Assembly: GCF_900105755.1 (NCBI RefSeq)
Contig: NZ_FNTQ01000001.1
Location: 6,262,001 to 6,326,000 of the forward strand
Length of the DNA: 64,000 nucleotides
Direction of reading: 5' to 3'
From: Streptomyces sp. Ag109_O5-10
Lineage (GTDB): Bacteria; Actinomycetota; Actinomycetes; Streptomycetales; Streptomycetaceae
In this document: piece by piece, positions 52,376 to 61,297 of the stretch
Numbering within the stretch: position 1 is the stretch's first letter
Layout of the letters: the number at the start of each line of letters is the position of its first letter
Made by a program: the position numbers and the translations under genes
The notes under the pieces: generated by a model
Told to the model about the DNA's origin: nothing
What the model saw: the letters and a program-made list of their open reading frames with translations, nothing else
Database searches by the model: none

Positions 52376-54250
52376 GTGCCCGCGACCCCTAACAATGTGC
52401 CCGAGCCGAGCCGTACCGACCCGGCTCTGATCCGCAATTTCTGCATCATCGCGCACATCGACCACGGCAAGTCCACGCTCGCCGACCGGATGCTCCAGCT
52501 GACCGGCGTGGTCGAGCAGCGGCAGATGCGTGCTCAGTACCTCGACCGGATGGACATCGAGCGCGAGCGCGGCATCACGATCAAGTCCCAGGCGGTGCGT
52601 CTGCCCTGGGCCCCGACCGAGGGCCCGGACCAGGGCAGCACGCACATCCTCAACATGATCGACACCCCGGGGCACGTCGACTTCACCTACGAGGTCTCGC
52701 GGTCGCTGGCGGCCTGCGAGGGGACCATCCTCCTCGTCGACGCCGCCCAGGGCATCGAGGCGCAGACCCTCGCCAACCTGTACCTGGCGATGGAGAACGA
52801 CCTCACGATCATCCCCGTGCTCAACAAGATCGACCTGCCGGCCGCTCAGCCGGAGAAATTCGCCGAGGAACTGGCGAACCTGGTCGGCTGCGACCCGTCG
52901 GACGTGCTGAAGGTCTCGGCGAAGACCGGTCTCGGCGTCGACGCGCTGCTGAACAAGGTCGTCAAGGAGATCCCGGCGCCGGTCGGTGTCGCCGACGCGC
53001 CCGCCCGCGCCATGATCTTCGACTCGGTCTACGACTCCTACCGCGGTGTCGTGACGTACGTCCGTGTCATCGACGGCCAGCTCAACAAGCGTGAGCGGAT
53101 CAAGATGATGTCGACGGGCGCCACCCACGAACTGCTGGAGATCGGCACCAACTCGCCGGAGATGCTGTCCGCCGACGGACTCGGTGTCGGCGAGGTGGGT
53201 TATCTGATCACGGGTGTGAAGGACGTCCGGCAGTCCAAGGTGGGTGACACCGTCACGAGCCAGGCCAAGGGCGCCACCGAGGCGCTCGGCGGCTACAAGG
53301 ACCCGAAGCCGATGGTCTTCTCCGGTCTGTATCCGCTGGACGGCTCCGACTACCCAGAGCTGCGAGAGGCCCTCGACAAGCTCCAGCTGAACGACGCCGC
53401 GCTCGTCTACGAGCCGGAGACGTCCGCCGCGCTCGGCTTCGGTTTCCGCGTCGGCTTCCTCGGTCTGCTGCACCTCGACGTGATCCGGGAACGGCTGGAG
53501 CGCGAGTTCGGGCTCGACCTGATCGCCACCGCGCCGAACGTGGTCTACCGGGTGGTCATGGAGGACGGGACCGAGTACACGGTCACCAACCCGAGCGAGT
53601 TCCCCGAGGGGAAGATCAACGAGGTGTACGAGCCCGTCGTACGGGCCACGATCCTCGCGCCGACCGAGTTCATCGGCTCGATCATGGAGCTGTGCCAGAC
53701 CCGGCGCGGCACCCTGCTGGGCATGGACTACCTGTCCGAGGACCGGGTCGAGATCCGGTACACGCTGCCCCTCGCGGAGATCGTCTTCGACTTCTTCGAC
53801 CAGCTGAAGTCGAAGACCCGCGGTTACGCCTCGCTGGACTACGAGCCCACCGGCGAGCAGACCTCCAGCCTGGTCAAGGTCGACATCCTGCTGCACGGCG
53901 ACAAGGTCGACGCGTTCTCGGCGATCACCCACAAGGACGCGGCCTACGCGTACGGTGTACGGCTCGTCGCCAAGCTGCGCGAGCTGATCCCGCGGCAGGC
54001 CTTCGAGGTGCCCATCCAGGCGGCCATCGGCTCCCGGGTCATCGCCCGCGAGACCATCCGCGCCATCCGCAAGGACGTCCTCGCCAAGTGCTACGGCGGT
54101 GACATCTCCCGGAAGCGGAAGCTGCTGGAGAAGCAGAAGGAAGGCAAGAAGCGGATGAAGATGGTGGGTTCCGTGGAGGTTCCGCAGGAGGCCTTCATCG
54201 CGGTGCTCTCCAGCGATGACAGCACGGGATCGGCCAAGAGCAAGAAGTAA
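52376..54250 (+). CDS. lepA: Elongation factor 4 (LepA), translational GTPase
   Basis: This 624-residue protein begins MPATPNNVPEPSRTDPALIR. The G domain carries IIAHIDHGKSTLADRM, RERGITIKSQ, MIDTPGHVDFTYEVSRS and NKIDLPAA. The EF-G-like domains follow, and the specific C-terminal domain shows YASLDYEPTG and GGDISRKRKLLEKQKEGKK. LepA lacks EF-G domain IV and helps ribosome assembly or back-translocation. The GTG at 52376 has AGGA upstream. It is divergent from rpsT and followed by its own terminator. Confidence 0.98.
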   Translation: MPATPNNVPEPSRTDPALIRNFCIIAHIDHGKSTLADRMLQLTGVVEQRQMRAQYLDRMDIERERGITIKSQAVRLPWAPTEGPDQGSTHILNMIDTPGHVDFTYEVSRSLAACEGTILLVDAAQGIEAQTLANLYLAMENDLTIIPVLNKIDLPAAQPEKFAEELANLVGCDPSDVLKVSAKTGLGVDALLNKVVKEIPAPVGVADAPARAMIFDSVYDSYRGVVTYVRVIDGQLNKRERIKMMSTGATHELLEIGTNSPEMLSADGLGVGEVGYLITGVKDVRQSKVGDTVTSQAKGATEALGGYKDPKPMVFSGLYPLDGSDYPELREALDKLQLNDAALVYEPETSAALGFGFRVGFLGLLHLDVIRERLEREFGLDLIATAPNVVYRVVMEDGTEYTVTNPSEFPEGKINEVYEPVVRATILAPTEFIGSIMELCQTRRGTLLGMDYLSEDRVEIRYTLPLAEIVFDFFDQLKSKTRGYASLDYEPTGEQTSSLVKVDILLHGDKVDAFSAITHKDAAYAYGVRLVAKLRELIPRQAFEVPIQAAIGSRVIARETIRAIRKDVLAKCYGGDISRKRKLLEKQKEGKKRMKMVGSVEVPQEAFIAVLSSDDSTGSAKSKK

Positions 54251-54292
54251 CCGCGGGTAACAATCGGTCGCGGCCGCAAATCGGGTACAACG

Positions 54293-54324
54293 GGGGTCCG
54301 CCGTACGAAAGTGCGGCGGACCCC
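54293..54324 (+). terminator. Terminator of lepA
   Basis: A 14-bp stem (54293-54306 with 54311-54324), with one G-U pair, has a GAAA loop and lies 42 bp after the lepA stop. Confidence 0.85.
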
Positions 54325-54525
54325 TACGCGCGCGTAGCGTCGCTCTGCGTCGACCATGCGGCGAAACAGACAGGCCGATGCCCCTTACGCGCAGGCCGGT
54401 CGCGGCTTACTCTGATCCCTGCTCGATAGTTACTCGCGAGTTAAACAACCAGCTCGAACCCCACCGTGAGTAAACCCCAGCCGCACTGAGAGCCAGCCGC
54501 ACCGTCGCGGGCCCCGGAGGATGTC

Positions 54526-56400
54526 GTGACCGACACACAGACACTGATCGAGAACCGACCGCCGTCCGTGGCGGCCCTCTTCCTGGATCGCGTGGCGGCC
54601 ACACCGGACGCCGAGGCCTACCGCTATCCGGTGCCCGCGGCCTCCGGGCAGGGACCGGACGACTGGAAGTCGCTCAGCTGGGCGCAGGCCGCCGAGCGGG
54701 TCTACGCCATCGCGGCCGGTCTCATCGAACTCGGCATCGAGCCCGAACAGCGGGTCGCCCTCGCCTCCTCCACCCGCGTCGAGTGGATCCTCGCCGACCT
54801 CGGCATCCTGTGCGCCGGCGCCGCCACCACAACGGTCTACCCGCAGACCAACGCCGAGGAGTCGGTGTTCATCCTCTCCGACTCCGCGAGCCGGGTGCTG
54901 ATCGCGGAGGACGCGGCCCAGGTCGCCAAGGCCGTCCAGAAGCGCGCAGAACTGCCCGACATCGTCCAGGTCGTCGTCATCGACCCGGCCGGCGCCGAGA
55001 CCGGCGACTGGGTGATCACCCTCGCCGAACTGGAGCAGCGCGGCGCCAGGTACCTGGAGAAGCACCCCGAGCTGATCAAGGAGCGGGTCGGCGCGATCAC
55101 CAAGGACCAGCTCGCCACCCTCATCTACACCTCCGGCACCACCGGCCGCCCCAAGGGCGTACGGCTGCCCCAGGACAACTGGTCGTACATGGCGAAGGCG
55201 ATCGCCGCGACCGGCCTGGTCGGCGCCGAGGACGTGCAGTACCTGTGGCTGCCGCTCGCCCACGTCTTCGGCAAGGTGCTCACGTCCGGGCAGATCGAGG
55301 TCGGTCACGTCACCGCCGTCGACGGTCGCGTCGACAAGATCATCGAGAATCTGCCGGTCGTGCAGCCGACGTACATGGCCGCCGTGCCGCGCATCTTCGA
55401 GAAGGTCTACAACGGCGTCGCGGCGAAGGCCCGTGCGGGCGGTGCCGCCAAGTACAAGATCTTCCAGTGGGCGGCCGAGGTCGCCCGCGAGTACGCCAAG
55501 GTCACCCAGGAGAACTTCCGCCGTACCGGTGCCGCGACCGTTCCCTTCGGGCTCGCCGCCAAGCACAAGGTCGCCGACGGGCTCGTCTACTCCAAGCTGC
55601 GGGAGGCCTTCGGCGGGCGGCTGCGGGCCTGCGTCTCCGGGTCGGCGGCGCTGGCGCCCGAGATCGGCTACTTCTTCGCCGGCGCCGGTGTGCACATCCT
55701 GGAGGGCTACGGCCTCACCGAGTCCTCCGCCGCGTCCTTCGTGAACCCCGGCGAGGCCTACCGCACCGGTACGGTCGGCAAGCCGCTGCCCGGCTGCGAG
55801 GTGCGGATCGCCGACGACGGCGAGATCCTGCTCCGCGGCCCCGGCATCATGCAGGGCTACCACGGGCTGCCCGAGAAGACGGCCGAGGTCCTGGAGGCCG
55901 ACGGCTGGTTCCACACCGGTGACATCGGCGAGCTGTCCCCCGACGGCTACCTGCGGATCACCGACCGCAAGAAGGACCTCATCAAGACGTCCGGCGGCAA
56001 GTACATCGCGCCCGCCGAGGTCGAGGGACAGTTCAAGGCGGTCTGCCCCTACGTCTCCAACATCCTCGTGCACGGTGCCGACCGGAACTTCTGCACCGCC
56101 CTGATCGCCCTCGACGAGGTGGCGATCCTGGAGTGGGCCAAGGAGAACGGCCTGGACGGCAAGTCCTACGCCGAGGTGGTGGCCGCGCCGGCGACCGTAG
56201 AGATGGTCGACGGGTACGTCAAGGAGCTCAACGAGGGGCTGCAGCGGTGGCAGACCATCAAGAAGTTCCGGCTGCTGCCCCGGGACCTCGACGTGGAGCA
56301 CGGGGAGATCACGCCGAGCCTGAAGCTGAAGCGGCCGGTCGTGGAGCGGGAGTACAAGCATCTGATCGACGACATGTACGCCGGGACACGGGAGGCCTAG
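54526..56400 (+). CDS. Long-chain fatty acid-CoA ligase-type AMP-dependent synthetase
   Basis: This 624-residue enzyme has the AMP-binding P-loop TLIYTSGTTGRPKGVRL, the motif YGLTESSA, GWFHTGDIGEL and DRKKDLIKTSGGKYIAP, all typical of FadD15-type long-chain acyl-CoA synthetases. It activates a fatty acid via an acyl-adenylate. The GTG at 54526 follows GGAGG. The substrate chain length is not determined by sequence. It converges with the response regulator gene, from which it is separated by a G-rich tandem repeat. Confidence 0.93.
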   Translation: MTDTQTLIENRPPSVAALFLDRVAATPDAEAYRYPVPAASGQGPDDWKSLSWAQAAERVYAIAAGLIELGIEPEQRVALASSTRVEWILADLGILCAGAATTTVYPQTNAEESVFILSDSASRVLIAEDAAQVAKAVQKRAELPDIVQVVVIDPAGAETGDWVITLAELEQRGARYLEKHPELIKERVGAITKDQLATLIYTSGTTGRPKGVRLPQDNWSYMAKAIAATGLVGAEDVQYLWLPLAHVFGKVLTSGQIEVGHVTAVDGRVDKIIENLPVVQPTYMAAVPRIFEKVYNGVAAKARAGGAAKYKIFQWAAEVAREYAKVTQENFRRTGAATVPFGLAAKHKVADGLVYSKLREAFGGRLRACVSGSAALAPEIGYFFAGAGVHILEGYGLTESSAASFVNPGEAYRTGTVGKPLPGCEVRIADDGEILLRGPGIMQGYHGLPEKTAEVLEADGWFHTGDIGELSPDGYLRITDRKKDLIKTSGGKYIAPAEVEGQFKAVCPYVSNILVHGADRNFCTALIALDEVAILEWAKENGLDGKSYAEVVAAPATVEMVDGYVKELNEGLQRWQTIKKFRLLPRDLDVEHGEITPSLKLKRPVVEREYKHLIDDMYAGTREA

Positions 56401-56412
56401 GGGTTCGTCGCC

Positions 56413-56454
56413 GGGTGCGGGTGCGGGTGCGGGTGCGGGTGCGGGTGCGGGTGT
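56413..56454. repeat. Tandem hexanucleotide repeat (GGGTGC)6-GGGTGT, G-quadruplex-like
   Basis: Seven consecutive GGG runs separated by exactly 3 nt (TGC or TGT) lie between the converging ends of the acyl-CoA ligase and response-regulator genes. This spacing fits the G3N3 intramolecular G-quadruplex pattern on the + strand. A small CGCGGC-GGA-GCCGCG hairpin follows at about 56475-56490. Confidence 0.85.
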
Positions 56455-56516
56455 GTGGGGTTGGTCGCGCCCCCGCGGCGGAGCCGCGCATCGGCTCGGT
56501 CCCGCGCCCCTTCCCT

Positions 56517-57077
56517 TCAGTTCGACCTGGCCCTGTTCAACAGCTGCCGTAGCTCCCTGGTCTGCTCCCTCAGTGTTGTCACGTCGACGGGTTCCGCGGC
56601 CAAGCGGTCCTCGATGGCCGCCAACCGCTTGCCCAACTCGCCGAAATCGGCCTGTTCCCGTGCCAGCAGTTCCTGCAACTGCTGGTTCTTCCGGTGCAGT
56701 TCCAGGAACACGTTGACCTTCGCCCGCAGTACCCACGGGTCGAACGGTTTCGTCAGGTAGTCCGCCGCGCCGGTGGCGTAGCCGCGGAAGGTGTACCCGG
56801 CGTCCTCGTCCGCTCCGGTCAGGAAGATGATCGGGACGTCTTTCGTCTGGTCGAGGCGTTTGATGTTCGCGGCTGTCTCGAAGCCGTCCATGCCAGGCAT
56901 GCGGATGTCGAGGAGGACGACGGCGAAGCGGCGGCGGAGCAGGGCTTTCATCGCCTCCTCGCCGGAGCGGGCCCTGACGATCGGCTCGTTCAGTGACCCC
57001 AGAACGGCTTCCAGTGCTATCAGGTTGTCCTCCATGTCGTCGACAAGGAGGATGCCGGCACGGTCGTCAGCGGTCAT
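56517..57077 (-). CDS. Response regulator (receiver plus coiled coil)
   Basis: This 186-residue protein has a receiver domain with acidic D13/D14, phospho-acceptor D57 (VVLLDIRMPGMDG), T87 and K110 (LTKPFD). From about 130 to the end there is a helical coiled-coil (KNQQLQELLAREQADFGELG, then LREQTRELRQLLNRA) with no DNA-binding domain. Its ATG overlaps the stop of the hybrid kinase gene (ATGA), so the two are translationally coupled, and it is likely the kinase's output or relay partner. The lack of a DNA-binding domain suggests protein-protein signalling. Confidence 0.93.
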   Translation of the reverse strand: MTADDRAGILLVDDMEDNLIALEAVLGSLNEPIVRARSGEEAMKALLRRRFAVVLLDIRMPGMDGFETAANIKRLDQTKDVPIIFLTGADEDAGYTFRGYATGAADYLTKPFDPWVLRAKVNVFLELHRKNQQLQELLAREQADFGELGKRLAAIEDRLAAEPVDVTTLREQTRELRQLLNRARSN

Positions 57078-60000
57078 GGCGCCGTCCGTTCGTCGTCGGC
57101 GCGCTCGCCGTCCTGTGGGCTGTCGGGGTCCAGGAGTGCGCAGACGACGGTGAGCAGCCGGTCGACGTCCACCGGTTTGGGTACGTAGTCGTTGGCGCCG
57201 CGGGCGATGGACTTCTCCCGGTCGCCCGGCATCGCCTTCGCGGTGAGGGCGACGATCGGCAGACCGTTCCAGCGGGGGGCGCGGCGGATGGCCGCGATGG
57301 TCTCGTGGCCGTCCATCTCCGGCATCATGATGTCCATCAGGACGAGTTCGACGTCGGGGTTGCGTTCCAGGGTCTCGATGCCTTCCCGGCCGTTCTCCGC
57401 GTACAGCACCGGCATGCCGACGCGGCCGAGGACGTGGGTGAGGGCGAAGACGTTGCGGATGTCGTCGTCGATGATCAGGACGCGGCGGCCGGGGAGTACC
57501 CGGCCCGCGCGGCCCGTCTGCCAGGCCTCGAGGCGGGTCGGGGTCGGCCAGGAGTCGTCGGGGTCGGTGGCGGTGACCGGTGCGGGGCCGAGGGCGGGCG
57601 CGGTGTGGTTCTGAGCGACCGGCGCGGGTGCCGTGTGGCCGGGGCTGACGACCGGGACGTACAGGGTGAATGTGGAGCCGGTGCCCGGTTCGCTCTCGGC
57701 GACGATCCGGCCGCCCAGCAGGCCGGCGATCTCCCGGCTGATGGAGAGGCCGAGGCCGGTGCCGCCGTACTTGCGGTTCGTGGTGCCGTCGGCCTGCTGG
57801 AACGCCTCGAAGATGACCGGGAGTTTCTCGGCGGCAATGCCGATGCCGGTGTCCGACACCTGGAAGGCGATCACCTCGTCGCTGTCGTGGACGTAGTGGC
57901 GCTCGGGGTCCTTCACGCGGCGCACCCGCAGTTCCACGCGGCCCTTGGCGGTGAACTTGATCGCGTTGGAGAGCAGGTTGCGCAGGATCTGCTGGAGGCG
58001 TTGTTCGTCGGAGTACATCTCGCGCGGCACGTCGTCGCCGACGGTCACCTCGAAGGCCAGTCCCCGGTCCAGGGTCACCGGGCGGAAGGTCGCGTGGACG
58101 TAGTCGAGGAGTTTGATCAGGGGGAGGCGTTTGGGGCGGACGTCCATCCGGCCGGCCTCGATCTTCGACAGGTCCAGGATGTCGTTGATGAGCTGGAGCA
58201 GGTCCGAGCCGGAGCGGTGGATCGTCGTCGCGAACTGGACCTCCTGGTCGGAGAGACGGCCGTCCGGGTTGTCGGAGAGCAGCCGGGCCAGAATGAGCAG
58301 GGAGTTCAGCGGAGTGCGCAGTTCGTGGGACATGTTCGCCAGGAACTCCGACTTGTACTGGGAAGAGGTCGCCAGGAGGGCGGCCTTCTCCTCCAGTTCC
58401 GCGTTGGAACGCTGTAGTTCCGCCTGTTGTTTCTGAAGTTCGTCCGAACGTTCCTGGAGCTGCATCGCCAGCCGCTGGGACTCGCCGAGCAGGGACTCGG
58501 TGCGGGAGTTGGCGATGATCGTGTTGATCGCCACGCCGATGGTGTTGACGAACTGGTCGAAGAACGCCAGGTGGACGTCGGAGAAGCGGGAGAAGGAGGC
58601 CAGTTCGATGACGCCGAGGAGTTTGTCCTCGAAGAGGATCGGGATGATGACGATCGTGGTCGGCGCAGCCTCCCCGAGACCACTGTTGATCTTGATGTAG
58701 TCCGGCGGGGTCTCCTCGACGAGGATCCGCTTCTTCTCGCGGGCCGCCTGGCGGACCAGGCCGTGCACGGGGAGGCCGCCGGTCTCGACCGTCGCGCCCT
58801 GTGCGGAGCCGTAGCCGGCGATGAACGCGAGGCCCTTGGGCGGTACGGCGGTGCGTACGGCGGCGCCGTCCTCGTCGGGGTCGGCCAGGAAGAACGCGCC
58901 GTACTGGGCGTTCACCAGCGGGGTCAGTTCGCGCAGGATGAGGTCGGCGACCTCCATCAGGTCCCGGTGGCCCTGCATGAGGGCGGCGAGACGGGCCAGG
59001 TTGGACTCCAGCCAGTCCTTCGCGCGGGTCGTCTCGCGCAGGTTGGCCACCATCAGGTTGATGTTGTCCTTGAGTTCGGCGACCTCGCCGCGGGTCTCGA
59101 CGGTGATCGAGCGGGACATGTCGCCCTGTGCCACGGCGGAGGCGACCTCGGCGATCGCGCGGACCTGGGTGGTGAGGTTGAGCGCGAGTTCGTTCACGTT
59201 GGTCGTCAGGCGTTTCCAGGTGCCGTACACGCCCTCCACGCGGGCCTGGCCGCCCAGCCGGCCGTCGGAGCCCACCTCGCGGGCCACCCGGGTCACCTCG
59301 GAGGAGAACGAGGACAGGGTGTCGACCATGGTGTTGATGGTGGTCTTCAGTTCGAGGATCTCGCCGCGGGCGTCCACGTCGATCTTGCGTGACAGGTCGC
59401 CCTGGGCGACGGCCGTCGCGACCTGGGCGATGTTGCGGACCTGTGAGGTGAGGTTGTCGGCCATGTAGTTCACGTTGTCGGTCAGGTCGCGCCAGACGCC
59501 GGAGACGCCGAGCACCTGGGCGCGGCCGCCCAGCCTGCCGTCGGTGCCGACCTCGCGGGCGACACGGGTGACCTCGTCGGCGAAGGCCCGCAGCTGTTCC
59601 ACCATCGTGTTGACGGTGTCCTTGAGTTCGAGGATCTCGCCGCGCGCGTCGACGGTGATCTTCTTGGAGAGGTCGCCGTTGGCGACGGCTGTCGTCACCT
59701 GGGCGATGTTGCGGACCTGGGAGGTCAGGTTCAGGGCCATGAAGTTGACGTTGTCGGTGAGTTCTTTCCAGACTCCCGAGACGCCTCTGACCTGCGCCTG
59801 ACCGCCGAGGTTTCCTTCGGTGCCGACTTCGCGTGCGACGCGGGTGACTTCGTCGGCGAAGGCGGAGAGCTGGTCGACCATCGTGTTGATCGTCGACTTC
59901 AGTTCGAGGATCTCGCCTTTCGCCTCGACGGTGATCTTCTTGCCGAGATCGCCCTGGGCGACGGCCGTGGAGACGAGGGCGATGTTGCGGACCTGGGACG

Positions 60001-61195
60001 TCAGGTTGTCGGCCATGAAATTGACGTTGTCGGTGAGGTCTTTCCAGACCCCGGACACGCCTCTGACCTGCGCCCGGCCGCCGAGGTTTCCTTCGGTGCC
60101 GACTTCGCGTGCGACGCGGGTGACTTCGTCGGCGAAGGCGGAGAGCTGGTCGACCATCGTGTTGATCGTCGACTTCAGTTCGAGGATCTCGCCCTGCGCG
60201 TCGACCATGATCTTCTGTGAGAGGTCGCCGTTGGCGACGGCCGTCGTCACCTGGGCGATGTTGCGGACCTGGGAGGTCAGGTTCGACGCCATGAAGTTGA
60301 CGTTGTCGGTGAGGTCCTTCCAGACGCCCGACACGCCCCGTACCTGGGCGCGGCCGCCCAGCCGGCCCTCCGTGCCGACCTCGCGGGCCACGCGGGTGAC
60401 CTCGTCGGCGAACGCGGAGAGCTGGTCGACCATGGTGTTGACGGTGAGCTTCAGCTCCAGCAGCTCGCCGGTGGCCTCGACGGTCACCGTGCGGGTCAGG
60501 TCGCCGCGGGCCACCGCCGTCGTCACCAGGGCGATGTCACGGACCTGCGCGGTCAGCCGGGACGCCATGGTGTTGACGGCCTCGGTGACGGCCCGCCAGC
60601 TGCCGGACAGGCCCTGCACCTTGGCCCGGCCGCCGAGCCGTCCCTCGGTGCCGACCTCGCGCGCGACCCGGGTCACCTCGCCGGTGAACAGGGACAGCTG
60701 GTCGACCATCGTGTTCACCGCGCGGGCCAGCCTGCGCAGATCACCGCGGAGCTGCCGGCTGCCGTCGTGCAGATCGACCCGCTGGGTCAGGTCGCCGCCG
60801 GCCACCGCGTCCAGCACGCGCGTGGCGTTCGCGGCCGGCGCGACCAGGGCGTCGAGGACCTGGTTGACGTCGTTGACGCGTGACGTCCAGGCGCCCTGGC
60901 CGGGGCTCGCAGACAGCCGTTCGTCCAGCCGGCCGTGGCGCACCAGCTCCCGTTTCACCCGCCGCAGATCGGTGTTGAAGTGAATGCCGCGGTCCATGAT
61001 CTGGTTGAAGACCGCGGTGAGTTCGGCGACGATCCCCTCCCCGGTGGCCCCGTCGATCCCGGTCTCCGGGACTTTCGCGAAGTCGCCGTCGCGGGCGGCG
61101 GTCATCGCGGCGAGCAGAGGGCGCAGCGCGGATGCTCGGAGTTGTTCCGGTTTCTGTCCGTCTTCGAGCACACGCGTAGCACTGTTCTCACTCAT
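57074..61195 (-). CDS. Poly-HAMP hybrid histidine kinase (soluble, Nik1-like layout)
   Basis: This 1373-residue protein has no obvious membrane segment. After an N-terminal region of about 130 residues come about 6.5 tandem units of about 92 residues, each with two HAMP-like helices. Conserved pieces are VAxGDL, INTMVDQLSAFADEVTRVAR, GTEGxLGGxAQVRGVSGVWK and LTSQVRNIA. Then follow a GAF-like domain (about 760-900), a coiled coil, HisKA with phospho-acceptor His957 (MSHELRTPLN), an ATPase domain (GTGLGLSISREI) and a C-terminal receiver with Asp1288 (VLMDIMMPEMDG). Fungal Nik1/Os1 kinases, which sense osmotic or cell-wall stress, have this poly-HAMP layout. It is divergent from the SpoIIE phosphatase gene. 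The ATG at 61195 begins the conserved start MSENSATRVLED. Confidence 0.93.
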   Translation of the reverse strand: MSENSATRVLEDGQKPEQLRASALRPLLAAMTAARDGDFAKVPETGIDGATGEGIVAELTAVFNQIMDRGIHFNTDLRRVKRELVRHGRLDERLSASPGQGAWTSRVNDVNQVLDALVAPAANATRVLDAVAGGDLTQRVDLHDGSRQLRGDLRRLARAVNTMVDQLSLFTGEVTRVAREVGTEGRLGGRAKVQGLSGSWRAVTEAVNTMASRLTAQVRDIALVTTAVARGDLTRTVTVEATGELLELKLTVNTMVDQLSAFADEVTRVAREVGTEGRLGGRAQVRGVSGVWKDLTDNVNFMASNLTSQVRNIAQVTTAVANGDLSQKIMVDAQGEILELKSTINTMVDQLSAFADEVTRVAREVGTEGNLGGRAQVRGVSGVWKDLTDNVNFMADNLTSQVRNIALVSTAVAQGDLGKKITVEAKGEILELKSTINTMVDQLSAFADEVTRVAREVGTEGNLGGQAQVRGVSGVWKELTDNVNFMALNLTSQVRNIAQVTTAVANGDLSKKITVDARGEILELKDTVNTMVEQLRAFADEVTRVAREVGTDGRLGGRAQVLGVSGVWRDLTDNVNYMADNLTSQVRNIAQVATAVAQGDLSRKIDVDARGEILELKTTINTMVDTLSSFSSEVTRVAREVGSDGRLGGQARVEGVYGTWKRLTTNVNELALNLTTQVRAIAEVASAVAQGDMSRSITVETRGEVAELKDNINLMVANLRETTRAKDWLESNLARLAALMQGHRDLMEVADLILRELTPLVNAQYGAFFLADPDEDGAAVRTAVPPKGLAFIAGYGSAQGATVETGGLPVHGLVRQAAREKKRILVEETPPDYIKINSGLGEAAPTTIVIIPILFEDKLLGVIELASFSRFSDVHLAFFDQFVNTIGVAINTIIANSRTESLLGESQRLAMQLQERSDELQKQQAELQRSNAELEEKAALLATSSQYKSEFLANMSHELRTPLNSLLILARLLSDNPDGRLSDQEVQFATTIHRSGSDLLQLINDILDLSKIEAGRMDVRPKRLPLIKLLDYVHATFRPVTLDRGLAFEVTVGDDVPREMYSDEQRLQQILRNLLSNAIKFTAKGRVELRVRRVKDPERHYVHDSDEVIAFQVSDTGIGIAAEKLPVIFEAFQQADGTTNRKYGGTGLGLSISREIAGLLGGRIVAESEPGTGSTFTLYVPVVSPGHTAPAPVAQNHTAPALGPAPVTATDPDDSWPTPTRLEAWQTGRAGRVLPGRRVLIIDDDIRNVFALTHVLGRVGMPVLYAENGREGIETLERNPDVELVLMDIMMPEMDGHETIAAIRRAPRWNGLPIVALTAKAMPGDREKSIARGANDYVPKPVDVDRLLTVVCALLDPDSPQDGERADDERTAP

Positions 61196-61297
61196 GGCGG
61201 CCCACTTCGGTAACTCGGTGCTTATGGGCGCAGTCAGTCTGTCACTCTGTCCGCATCGATCGGGATGTATTCGTCCGAACTGCTCGGGGAGCTGGAC

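Noticed and set aside
57500..61000. DNA repeats in the histidine kinase as an insertion or assembly artefact.
   Set aside because: The repeats are in frame and encode conserved HAMP modules known to occur in tandem in this kinase class.
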